From: an uncultured Clostridia bacterium
Lineage (GTDB): Bacteria; Bacillota; Clostridia; Christensenellales; Aristaeellaceae
Assembly (NCBI GenBank): GCA_937894675.1
Contig: CALCQO010000046.1
Coordinates: forward strand, 110,037 to 174,036
Direction of reading: 5' to 3'
Length of the DNA stretch: 64,000 bases
Made by a program: the position numbers and the translations under genes. This document shows positions 37,497-45,469 of this stretch, in pieces; position 1 is the stretch's first letter, and every line of letters begins with the position of its first letter. The notes under the pieces were generated by a model that worked only from the letters and a program-made list of their open reading frames with translations, did not search any database and was not told where the DNA came from.

Positions 37497-37521
37497 TTTT
37501 TCGCCGGAAGGAGGTACTTGG

Positions 37522-38064
37522 ATGGAGATGGGCAACAGGCTGCGCCGCTTGCGGCTGCAGCGGAATCTGACCCAGGAAGAGCTGGCTGACCGCTGCGAGC
37601 TCAGCAAGGGGTTTATTTCCCAGGTGGAGCGGGATTTGACTTCCCCATCCATCGCCACCCTCACCGACATGCTGGAAAGCCTGGGCACCAACCTGAAAAG
37701 CTTTTTCAGCGAGGAAACGGGTCAAAGCACGGTGTTTACCCGCAATGACATGTTTGAGAAGGAAGACGCGGACACCCTGAAGGGCTCCATCCTCTGGCTG
37801 GTGCCCAACGCCCAGAAGAACAGCATGGAACCCATTTTGGTTACCCTGGGCTCCGGCGGGCGCACCCAGTACATCCCCGCCCACGAGGGGGAAGAGTTCG
37901 GTTATGTCCTCAAGGGCGCCGTGGTGCTGGTGGAGGGCGAAAACCGCTCCCGTGTATCCTGCGGCAGCAGCTTTACCCTGCACCCCGGGGAGGAGCATTA
38001 TATAGAAAACGTCGGGAAGACTACTGCCCAGTTTCTCTGGGTGTCCACCCCGCCGACATTCTGA
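37522..38064 (+). CDS. XRE-cupin transcriptional regulator (PuuR-like)
   Basis: 180 residues: helix-turn-helix (about 5-60, LRRLRLQRNLTQEELADRCE then LSKGFISQVERDLTSPSIAT) and a C-terminal cupin domain (about 105-178, with EEFGYVLKGAVVLVEG and LHPGEEHYIENVG). Proteins of this build include PuuR and other regulators of polyamine metabolism; here it stands 13 bases before potA, so polyamine-responsive control of the pot operon is likely. ATG at 37522 with GGAGG upstream; a second ATG at 37528 is possible. Confidence 0.92.
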   Translation: MEMGNRLRRLRLQRNLTQEELADRCELSKGFISQVERDLTSPSIATLTDMLESLGTNLKSFFSEETGQSTVFTRNDMFEKEDADTLKGSILWLVPNAQKNSMEPILVTLGSGGRTQYIPAHEGEEFGYVLKGAVVLVEGENRSRVSCGSSFTLHPGEEHYIENVGKTTAQFLWVSTPPTF

Positions 38065-38077
38065 TATCGGAGGCTTT

Positions 38078-39151
38078 ATGGAACAGAACAACCGACTGAT
38101 CAACTTAGAAAACATTTCCAAGGAGTTTGACGGCACCGTGGTGCTGTCGGACATCAACCTCTATATCCGCAAGAATGAGTTTTTAACCTTGCTGGGCCCT
38201 TCGGGCTGCGGCAAAACCACCACGCTGCGCATCATCGGCGGCTTTGAGTACCCCACCACCGGCCGGGTGATATTTGACGGCAAGGACATCACCGCCGACC
38301 CGCCCTACAAGCGCCGGGTCAACACGGTGTTCCAGAAATACGCCCTGTTTCCCCACCTGAATGTGGCGGACAACATCGCCTTCGGCCTGAAAATCGCCAA
38401 GATGCCCAAGAAGGACATCACCCAGAAGGTGGGCAAGATGCTGGAGCTGGTGAACCTGCAGGGCTATGAGAAACGCTCGGTGGAATCCCTCTCGGGCGGT
38501 CAGCAGCAGCGCGTGGCCATCGCCCGGGCGCTGGTGAACGAGCCGGAGGTGCTTCTGCTGGACGAGCCCCTGGGCGCGCTGGATTTAAAACTGCGCAAGG
38601 GCATGCAGCTGGAGCTCAAGCGCATGCAGCAGGCGCTTGGCATTACCTTTGTTTTTGTCACCCACGATCAGGAAGAAGCCCTCACCATGTCCGACACCAT
38701 CGTCATCATGAAGGACGGGCGCATCCGGCAGATCGGCACCCCCAAGCATATTTATGACGAGCCCAAGGACGCCTTCATCGCCAACTTCATCGGGGAAAGC
38801 AACATCATCCGCGGCACCATGCCCAAGGACGAAGTGGTGCACTTTTGCGGGATGGACTTTACCTGCGTGGACTTCGGCTTTGAAAAGGACGAGCCGGTGG
38901 ACGTGCTGATCCGCCCCGAGGACATCCACATCGTGGGCACCGACGCCAGCCAGCTGACGGGCGTTGTGCGCAGCGTGCTGTTCAAGGGCGTGCATTACGA
39001 GATGATAATCGACGCCGGCGGCTTCAATTGGAAGGTGCATTCCACCGTCATGGCGCCCGAAGGCTCCCGGGTGGGATTGTCCATCGTGCCCTTCAACATC
39101 CATGTCATGCGCCTGCAAAAGGACGCGCTCCCTGAGGAGGCCGCGCCATGA
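38078..39151 (+). CDS. potA: Spermidine/putrescine ABC transporter ATP-binding protein
   Basis: Energising subunit of the polyamine importer. 357 residues. Walker A GPSGCGKTTTLR (near 41), Q-loop VFQKYALFPHL, signature SLSGGQQQRVAIARA, Walker B VLLLDEPLGALD, His in FVFVTHDQEEAL, then a C-terminal TOBE domain (about 275-350) typical of PotA/UgpC-type ATPases. Ribosome site CGGAGG. Its end overlaps potB (ATGA). Confidence 0.96.
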   Translation: MEQNNRLINLENISKEFDGTVVLSDINLYIRKNEFLTLLGPSGCGKTTTLRIIGGFEYPTTGRVIFDGKDITADPPYKRRVNTVFQKYALFPHLNVADNIAFGLKIAKMPKKDITQKVGKMLELVNLQGYEKRSVESLSGGQQQRVAIARALVNEPEVLLLDEPLGALDLKLRKGMQLELKRMQQALGITFVFVTHDQEEALTMSDTIVIMKDGRIRQIGTPKHIYDEPKDAFIANFIGESNIIRGTMPKDEVVHFCGMDFTCVDFGFEKDEPVDVLIRPEDIHIVGTDASQLTGVVRSVLFKGVHYEMIIDAGGFNWKVHSTVMAPEGSRVGLSIVPFNIHVMRLQKDALPEEAAP

Positions 39152-40140
39152 TGGGGATGAACATGCCGCAGTGGGGCGTGTGGGCCATGGCGCTGGGTCT
39201 GGGTGTTTTTCTGGTGATGCTTTTCTCCAGCGTCCGCCGCCATCACGGCGTGCACCGCTCCCTGTTTTCCTGGCCCTATTCCCTGTGGATGATAGTCTTT
39301 ACCGTCATCCCGCTGTTTCTGGTAGCCTATTACGCTTTTACCAACAAAGCCGGGCAGTTTACCATGGAAAACTTCGCCAACTTCTGGGATTCCAACCGGG
39401 AGATGAAGATGCAGCTCTCCGGCATGGGCTTTGACCCCGCCGCCATGGGCATGGGGGCCCGGGGCACCGTCAATGTGGATACCCTGGTGTACTCCCTGTG
39501 GATGGCCTTCCTGTGCACCATCATCTGCTTTGCCGTCGGCTACCCTGCCGCGCTGTTCATGGCGGATAGAGATTTTAAGCTGGGCCCCATCCTCATCGTG
39601 CTGTTCATCATCCCCATGTGGATGAACTTCCTCCTGCGCACCATCGCCTGGATGTCCCTGCTGGAGGACAATGGCTTAATCAACACCCTGCTGCAGCAGT
39701 TCGGCTTTAAAAAGCTGAAGCTGATGTACAACTCGGAAGCTGTGCTGCTGGGCATGGTATACAACTATTTGCCCTTCATGGTGTTTCCCATCTATAACGC
39801 GTTAAGCCGGCAGGATAAAAAGCTGTCGGAAGCGGCGATGGATTTGGGCGCCAACAAGGTGCGCACCTTCGCCCGGGTTACCTTCCCCCTCAGTTTGCCG
39901 GGCATCGTCTCGGGCATCACCATGGTGTTCATGCCTTCAGTAACCACTTTCTTCATCCCCAGGGTGTTGGGCGGGGGCAACACGGAAATGTTTGGCGACT
40001 TGATTGAGCGCACCTTCCTGACCGCCGACAACTGGAACGTGGGCAGCGCCTTGTCGCTGATTATGATGCTGCTGATTCTGTTAAGCATTACCCTGCTGCG
40101 CAAGGTAGACCCTGAAGGGGAAGGAGGGAGCCTGCTGTGA
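39148..40140 (+). CDS. potB: Spermidine/putrescine ABC transporter permease
   Basis: First membrane subunit. 330 residues with about seven helices; longer than usual by an extra N-terminal helix (10-30) before the canonical start PYSLWMIVFTVIPLFLVAYYAF. The EAA loop reads EAAMDLGANKVRTFARVTFPLSLPGI (about 230-255). GAGGAGG lies seven bases before the ATG at 39148. Overlaps potA by four bases and potC by four. Confidence 0.95.
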   Translation: MMGMNMPQWGVWAMALGLGVFLVMLFSSVRRHHGVHRSLFSWPYSLWMIVFTVIPLFLVAYYAFTNKAGQFTMENFANFWDSNREMKMQLSGMGFDPAAMGMGARGTVNVDTLVYSLWMAFLCTIICFAVGYPAALFMADRDFKLGPILIVLFIIPMWMNFLLRTIAWMSLLEDNGLINTLLQQFGFKKLKLMYNSEAVLLGMVYNYLPFMVFPIYNALSRQDKKLSEAAMDLGANKVRTFARVTFPLSLPGIVSGITMVFMPSVTTFFIPRVLGGGNTEMFGDLIERTFLTADNWNVGSALSLIMMLLILLSITLLRKVDPEGEGGSLL

Positions 40141-40913
40141 CCAAGTTTTTCAAGCGTTTCTACCTGGTGCTGGTGCTCCTGTTCCTGTACCTGCCCATCG
40201 CGGTGCTCATTGTCCAGTCCTTCAACGCGGGCATCAGCCGCGCCAAATGGGAGGGCTTCTCCTTCCGCTGGTACGAGGAGCTGTTCTCCAGCCCCACCAT
40301 CATGCAGGCCCTGTATGTCACCCTCACCATCGCGCTGCTGGCGTCCATCATTTCCACCATCTTGGGAACCCTTGCCGCCATCGGCATCCACGCCATGAAA
40401 AAGCGCCCCCAGGCCGCCATGATGACGCTGACCAACATCCCCATGACCATGCCTGACATCGTGACAGGTATCTCCCTGATGCTGTTGTTTATCTTTACCC
40501 AGGTGGACAGGGGATACTTCACCATGCTGATTGCCCACATCACATTCGACACCCCCTATGTAATCCTGTCGGTACTGCCCAAACTGCGGGAGATGAACCG
40601 TTTCAGCTACGAAGCGGCGCTGGACTTGGGCGCGACCCCCGGCTACGCCCTGTGGCATGTCATCCTGCCCGCGGTGCGACCCGGCGTGGTTACCGGCGCG
40701 CTGCTGGCCTTCACCCTGTCCCTGGACGATTTCACCATCAGTTACTTCACGACCAGCCCCTTGGTGCAAAACCTATCGACACTCATTTATTCCGAAGCCC
40801 GCAAGGGCATCAAGCCCACCATGAACTCGCTGAGCGCGCTGATGTTTGTAACGCTGCTGGTTCTGCTGCTGGCGGTTAACTACCGCTCCAGCAAGGCGGA
40901 ACAGGCAAAATAA
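40137..40913 (+). CDS. potC: Spermidine/putrescine ABC transporter permease
   Basis: Second membrane subunit. 258 residues, six helices, GTG start at 40137 (AAGGAGGGAG upstream). EAA loop EAALDLGATPGYALWHVILPAVRPG (about 160-185) and the LDDFTISYFT stretch are typical of PotC. The first helix reads FYLVLVLLFLYLPIAVLIV. Confidence 0.96.
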   Translation: MTKFFKRFYLVLVLLFLYLPIAVLIVQSFNAGISRAKWEGFSFRWYEELFSSPTIMQALYVTLTIALLASIISTILGTLAAIGIHAMKKRPQAAMMTLTNIPMTMPDIVTGISLMLLFIFTQVDRGYFTMLIAHITFDTPYVILSVLPKLREMNRFSYEAALDLGATPGYALWHVILPAVRPGVVTGALLAFTLSLDDFTISYFTTSPLVQNLSTLIYSEARKGIKPTMNSLSALMFVTLLVLLLAVNYRSSKAEQAK

Positions 40914-40927
40914 GGAGGAAGCAAGAA

Positions 40928-41968
40928 ATGAAAAAAATTCTGTCCCTGTTTCTGGTACTGCTGATGGCTGTTTCCCTTGTGCCCATGGCCGCCGCGGAAG
41001 GCGTGGTCAATGTGTTCAACTGGGAAGACTACATCAGCGAGGATGCCCTGAAAATGTTCGAGGAAGAAACGGGCATTAAAGTAAACTATATGCGTTTTAC
41101 CACCAATGAGGATATGATGGTGCAGGTGCGTACCTCCACCGGCGCCTTTGACGTGGTATTCCCGTCGGACTATACCGTGGAGCGGATGATTGCCGAGGAC
41201 TTGCTGGAGCCCATCAATTTTGACAATGTGCCCAACGCCCAGCACACCGCCCAGTGGCTGCAGAACCCGTCCTATGATCCCCAGAACCAGTACTCGGTTC
41301 CCTATATGTGGGGCACGGTGGGCATCCTGTACGACACAACCCGGGTAAATGGCTCCATCGACTCCTGGAGCGTGCTGTTTGGCGAGGAATATAAGGGCGA
41401 GGTGTTCATGCTGGATTCCATCCGCGATACCATGGGCCTGGCGCTCAAGTACCTGGGCTACTCCATGAACACCCGGGATCCCGCCGCCCTGCAGGCGGCC
41501 ACCGACCTGCTGATCAAGCAAAAGCAGGACGGCATTGTCAAAGCCTATCAGGTGGATGAAACCAAGGATAAGATGATTGCCGGCGAAGCCATCCTGGGGG
41601 TGGTCTGGTCGGGGGATGCCCAGTATGCCATCAACCTCAATGAGAACCTGGCCTACGCCGTACCCAAGGAAGGCAGCAATGTGTGGGTGGATGCCATGGT
41701 TATCCCCAAAACCGCCCGCAACAAGGAAAACGCTGAGAAGTTCATCGACTTTATGAGCCGCCCCGACATCGCCCAGATGAACTGCGAGTATATCGAGTAT
41801 TCCTCTCCAAATACCGCGGCCATCGAGCTGATGGGGGAAGAGTATACCAATAACCCCAACCTGAACCCGCCCCAGGAAGTCATAGACACCTGCGAGTTTT
41901 TCAACGACATCAACGATTTCCTCCCTATCTACAATACCCTGTGGGCACAGGTAAAAAACGCGAAATAA
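40928..41968 (+). CDS. potD: Spermidine/putrescine-binding protein
   Basis: Extracytoplasmic binding protein of the Pot importer. 346 residues: signal peptide MKKILSLFLVLLMAVSLVPM with an Ala-Ala-Ala cleavage region, then the family start VVNVFNWEDYISEDALKMFE; also FDVVFPSDYTVERMI and PYMWGTVGILYDT. No lipobox cysteine is present, as in MetQ of this window. GGAGGAAGC ribosome site. It closes the potABCD order normally seen in Firmicutes. Confidence 0.96.
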   Translation: MKKILSLFLVLLMAVSLVPMAAAEGVVNVFNWEDYISEDALKMFEEETGIKVNYMRFTTNEDMMVQVRTSTGAFDVVFPSDYTVERMIAEDLLEPINFDNVPNAQHTAQWLQNPSYDPQNQYSVPYMWGTVGILYDTTRVNGSIDSWSVLFGEEYKGEVFMLDSIRDTMGLALKYLGYSMNTRDPAALQAATDLLIKQKQDGIVKAYQVDETKDKMIAGEAILGVVWSGDAQYAINLNENLAYAVPKEGSNVWVDAMVIPKTARNKENAEKFIDFMSRPDIAQMNCEYIEYSSPNTAAIELMGEEYTNNPNLNPPQEVIDTCEFFNDINDFLPIYNTLWAQVKNAK

Positions 41969-41983
41969 AGTTCGGAGGCAAGT

Positions 41984-43192
41984 ATGAAAAGGAAACTCAT
42001 GGTACTCCTTCTGTTGCTTACCATGGTGCATGGGTATGCCGCCGCGCAGCTGGCGGCATACCCTGATTTGACCATGGGCGACAGCGGCGTAAAGGTGGCG
42101 GCGCTGCGCCAGCGCCTGTATGATTTGGGCTATCTAGATTCCTATGTGAAGCACGACGATGTATATTCGGAAGATGTCGCCAATGCCGTGAGGGCGTTTG
42201 AGCGGCAGAACGGGCTGCAGGAAACAGGCGTCGCCTCCCCGCAGGTGCGCCAGTTGATGTTTTCTTCTAAAGCCCAGGGCGTTGAGACGGGGGAACAGCG
42301 GCTGTATGAGGACATATCCGCTTCCGCCGGCCCAACCAAATTGGTCACCCTACCCCAGCGGGACGAGCAGGGGTTCCTGCCGCCCGGCTCCCAGCCCTTT
42401 ATCCATGCCGACCGGGAGGATGGGCGGTGGATTTATCTATCGGATGCTTTGCAGGTAGACATCTCCCGCTACTATCAGAAGGCCCATGAAATCGAGTGGT
42501 TCGAGGCATACATCCAGACCCGGGGAGAGGAAAAGCCCTATACGGTGTTGTCGGAAAAGAAGGGCAAAACCGTTCAGCCGCCTAAAAAACTGGCGCAGAA
42601 GTTCGGCAGCGTGTTCGCGATTACTGATGATTACTTCGGCTACCGGGTGCATAACGAGAAGTATACCGGCGTGATCCTGCGGGAGGGCGAGATCCTGTAC
42701 GAGAGAACCCGCGAGGAAAACCGTAAAAACCTGCAGCCCATGGAAGTCATGGCGCTGTTTGAGGACGGCACCCTGCAGACATTCGCAAGCGATGTGTTCA
42801 CGGGGGAAGAGTATCTGGGCATGGGCGTCACGGATACCTGGGCTTTTGGCCCCATACTGGTGCAGGGCGGCATCGTCCCGCGTTACTATTACTCCAAGGA
42901 GTATCACTCCTACAGGGAGCCGCGCTGCGCCTTCGGCATGATTGAGAAGGGCAAGTACGCCGCCCTGGTGGTTACCGGACGCAAGGACGACAGCCACGGC
43001 GCGTATTTCAAATGGCTGGCGGAAAAGATGCTGGACATGGGGTGCGTGGAAGCCCTCAACATGGACGGGGGCAATACAGCGGTGATGCTCTTTATGGGGG
43101 ACATGATCAACCGCTCTGTAGCGGGGCAAAGAAAATCGGTGCGCAGCGTGTCCGGCCTGATCGGCTTTGGCCAAGGGGCGCAATTCGAATAA
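41984..43192 (+). CDS. Exported peptidoglycan-binding / phosphodiester glycosidase-like protein
   Basis: 402 residues. Signal peptide (1-22), peptidoglycan-binding domain 1 (about 29-90: MGDSGVKVAALRQRLYDLGYLD and VANAVRAFERQNGLQETGV), a middle region, and a C-terminal NAGPA/DUF2233-type domain (about 200-400) with the conserved ending ALNMDGGNTAVMLFMG and SVSGLIGFG. Such domains are related to the N-acetylglucosamine-1-phosphodiester glycosidase that uncovers mannose-6-phosphate; in bacteria they are linked to cell-envelope glycans. It follows potD by 15 bases, although no functional link to polyamines is known. Confidence 0.85.
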   Translation: MKRKLMVLLLLLTMVHGYAAAQLAAYPDLTMGDSGVKVAALRQRLYDLGYLDSYVKHDDVYSEDVANAVRAFERQNGLQETGVASPQVRQLMFSSKAQGVETGEQRLYEDISASAGPTKLVTLPQRDEQGFLPPGSQPFIHADREDGRWIYLSDALQVDISRYYQKAHEIEWFEAYIQTRGEEKPYTVLSEKKGKTVQPPKKLAQKFGSVFAITDDYFGYRVHNEKYTGVILREGEILYERTREENRKNLQPMEVMALFEDGTLQTFASDVFTGEEYLGMGVTDTWAFGPILVQGGIVPRYYYSKEYHSYREPRCAFGMIEKGKYAALVVTGRKDDSHGAYFKWLAEKMLDMGCVEALNMDGGNTAVMLFMGDMINRSVAGQRKSVRSVSGLIGFGQGAQFE

Positions 43193-43202
43193 GGGAAATT
43201 AA

Positions 43203-43234
43203 AAACCGGCCTTCCATGATGGAGGGCCGGTTTG
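43203..43234. terminator. Terminator between convergent genes
   Basis: AACCGGCC/GGGCCGGTT stem with inner TCCATGATGGA; A run on the left and TTTGTT on the right. Serves the pot unit and guaB. Confidence 0.82.
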
Positions 43235-43246
43235 TTATGTCTTTGT

Positions 43247-44713
43247 TTATCCCATCCGGGAGTAGTTGGGCGCTTCCTTGGTGATATAAATATCGTGGGG
43301 ATGGCTTTCCTGCAGGCCGGCATTGGTGATGCGGATAAACTCCCCATCGTTTTTCAGGGATTCGATGGTGGGGGTGCCGCAATACCCCATGGCCGAGCGC
43401 AGACCGCCCATCAGCTGGTAGACCGTGTCCGCCAGAGGGCCCTTGAAAGGCACGCGGCCTTCCACGCCTTCGGGCACCAACTTCTTGGCGTCATCCTGGA
43501 AATAGCGGTCGGATGAGCCATGGGCCTGCGACATGGCGGCCATGGAACCCATGCCGCGGTACACTTTGAAGGAACGGCCTTGATAGATTTCCATTTCGCC
43601 CGGGCTTTCCTCGGTGCCGGCAAACAGGCTGCCCAGCATCACGGCGGAAGCGCCGGCGGCAATGGCTTTGGCCACATCGCCGGAATACTTGACGCCGCCG
43701 TCAGCGATGATGGTGATGCCGTGCTTGGCGGCCTCATTGGCGCAGTCGGCCACCGCGGTAATCTGGGGTACGCCGATGCCGGCCACCACGCGGGTGGTGC
43801 AGATGGAACCGGGGCCGATGCCCACCTTTACGCAGTCCGCGCCCGCGAGAATCAGATCACGGGTGGCCGCGGCGGTGGCCACATTGCCGGCAAACAGGGT
43901 GATGTCGGGGAAGGCTTTGCGGATTTTCTCCACCATGCCGAGCACCCCCAGGCTGTGGCCGTGGGCGGTATCGATGGAAATGATGTCCACCTTGGCGTCC
44001 ACCAGTGCCTGAACCCGCTCCATGGTATCCCCGGTAATGCCCACGGCGGCGGCGCACAACAGACGGCCTTTGCTGTCCTTGGCGCTGTTGGGGTATTTGT
44101 GGGCTTTCTCAATATCCTTGATGGTAATCAGGCCGCGCAGGTGGTAACCCGCGTCCACCAGGGGCAGCTTTTCAATGCGGTGAGCGGCGAGGATTTTTTT
44201 CGCTTCCTCCAGCACAATGCCTTCCGAGGCGGTCACCAGGTTTTTACTGGTCATCACATCGCCGATTTTCTTGCTGTCATCTGTCTCAAAGCGCAGGTCC
44301 CGGTTGGTCAGGATACCCACCAACACCTTGTTTTCATCGGTGATGGGCACACCGCTGATGCGGTAGCGGGCCATCAGCGCCTTGGCGTCTGCCACCAGGT
44401 GAGCGGGGGACAGGTAGAAGGGGTCGGTAATCACGCCGTGTTCGCTGCGCTTTACCTTGTCCACCTGGCTGGCCTGCTCCTCAATGGACATATTCTTGTG
44501 GATAATGCCCACGCCGCCTTCCCGGGCGATGGCAATGCCCATGCGCGCGTCGGTAACGGTGTCCATCGCCGCTGACATCAGCGGGATATTCAGCTTGACA
44601 TGCTTTGTTAACTGTACAGACAAATCGACGTCCTTGGGCAGTACCTTGCTTTCATGCGGTACCAGCAGGACATCGTCAAAGGTTAGCCCTTCACGGATAT
44701 TCTCACTCAGCAT
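43247..44713 (-). CDS. guaB: IMP dehydrogenase
   Basis: NAD-dependent oxidation of IMP to XMP, the committed step to GMP. 488 residues. TIM-barrel halves flank two CBS domains (about 95-215, including VMTSKNLVTASEGIVLEEAKK). Catalytic Cys305 lies in KVGIGPGSICTTRVVAGIGVPQ-type loop (loop ends V-P-Q); the flap motif is GMGSMAAM. Own promoter overlapping the end of pgsA. No PurBox was seen here. Confidence 0.97.
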   Translation of the reverse strand: MLSENIREGLTFDDVLLVPHESKVLPKDVDLSVQLTKHVKLNIPLMSAAMDTVTDARMGIAIAREGGVGIIHKNMSIEEQASQVDKVKRSEHGVITDPFYLSPAHLVADAKALMARYRISGVPITDENKVLVGILTNRDLRFETDDSKKIGDVMTSKNLVTASEGIVLEEAKKILAAHRIEKLPLVDAGYHLRGLITIKDIEKAHKYPNSAKDSKGRLLCAAAVGITGDTMERVQALVDAKVDIISIDTAHGHSLGVLGMVEKIRKAFPDITLFAGNVATAAATRDLILAGADCVKVGIGPGSICTTRVVAGIGVPQITAVADCANEAAKHGITIIADGGVKYSGDVAKAIAAGASAVMLGSLFAGTEESPGEMEIYQGRSFKVYRGMGSMAAMSQAHGSSDRYFQDDAKKLVPEGVEGRVPFKGPLADTVYQLMGGLRSAMGYCGTPTIESLKNDGEFIRITNAGLQESHPHDIYITKEAPNYSRMG

Positions 44714-44739
44714 AGCATTTCCTCCCGGCAGTTTTGGCT

Positions 44740-44768
44740 ATTTTATAGATATCTTCATGGATTGTCAA
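44740..44768 (-). promoter_or_regulatory. guaB promoter
   Basis: TTGACA, 17-base spacer, TAAAAT on the minus strand; the -35 overlaps the pgsA stop codon. Confidence 0.75.
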
Positions 44769-45334
44769 TGATCTTTGGGCTTAGGCGGGAACAGTGCGTC
44801 CTTCAGATTCAAATCCATATAATAGAACAGCGACACAATGGCCAGCGCGACCCCCAGCCATAACAGGTAGAGGTGCAGCGGGAAACCCATGCGGTTGAAG
44901 TCCGCGTGGAAAAAGCAGAGCACCAGGGCGACAAACAGGGTAAACTGGGCAATCTTGCCAATGGGTTTGCTGTACACCACCTTGTTGCGCTTCAGCAGAA
45001 ACAGCGTGCCCGCGCCCATGATGGCTTCCTTGACAATCAGGATGATAAAGGCGGGCAGGGGGATAATGTTCTTCACCGTTAAGCCAATCATCAGGCACAG
45101 CACCATCAGCTTGTCAGCCAACGGGTCCATCAGTTTGCCAAAGGCGGTAATTTCGTTCTGCTTTCTGGCCAGGTAGCCGTCCAGCAAATCCGTGGCCCCT
45201 GCCACCAGAAACACAACCAGGGAGGCTGTCATTTTGTCCTTAATCATCAATACGCAAAATACGGGAATCAAAAGAAGCCGCATAATGGTTAAGATATTGG
45301 GGGTATTCCAGACCATCTTTGATTGCCGAGCCAT
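44765..45334 (-). CDS. pgsA: CDP-diacylglycerol--glycerol-3-phosphate 3-phosphatidyltransferase
   Basis: Makes phosphatidylglycerophosphate for phosphatidylglycerol synthesis. 189 residues from the ATG at 45334 (GGGAGGT upstream); an ATG five codons earlier lies in the ribosome site. The CDP-alcohol phosphotransferase motif is complete: DLLDGYLARKQNEITAFGK followed by LMDPLADK (D-G-x2-A-R-x8-G-x3-D-x3-D). Four or five membrane helices. The start WNTPNILTIMRLLLIP is typical. Confidence 0.95.
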   Translation of the reverse strand: MARQSKMVWNTPNILTIMRLLLIPVFCVLMIKDKMTASLVVFLVAGATDLLDGYLARKQNEITAFGKLMDPLADKLMVLCLMIGLTVKNIIPLPAFIILIVKEAIMGAGTLFLLKRNKVVYSKPIGKIAQFTLFVALVLCFFHADFNRMGFPLHLYLLWLGVALAIVSLFYYMDLNLKDALFPPKPKDH

Positions 45335-45360
45335 CCTTGCACCTCCCATAATTCCGACAC

Positions 45361-45390
45361 ATTATACCACAGTTGACGCGCGGCGTTCAA
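45361..45390 (-). promoter_or_regulatory. pgsA promoter
   Basis: TTGAAC, 18-base spacer, TATAAT preceded by TGG, on the minus strand. Confidence 0.72.
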
Positions 45391-45429
45391 TGCGGGCGCA
45401 TGCGGAAATCATTTTTAGAAATATGAGAA

Positions 45430-45449
45430 AGCCGGACTTTCGTCCGGCT
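45430..45449 (-). terminator. clpB terminator
   Basis: AGCCGGAC-TTTC/GAAA-GTCCGGCT hairpin, 21 bases after the clpB stop, followed on the minus strand by TTTCTC. Confidence 0.8.
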
Positions 45450-45469
45450 CGGGTTGTTACATAGTTTGT

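Larger units (their letters stand above)
37093..37521. other. 429-base intergenic region between nifJ and the XRE-cupin gene
   Basis: Holds the nifJ promoter (minus), an orphan hairpin-terminator at 37297-37342 (plus), and the XRE operon promoter (37436-37464) with a GTTTA/TAAAC near-palindrome (37480-37496). An AAGGAGG followed closely by a five-codon frame (37274-37291) is seen but judged too short to call. Confidence 0.7.
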
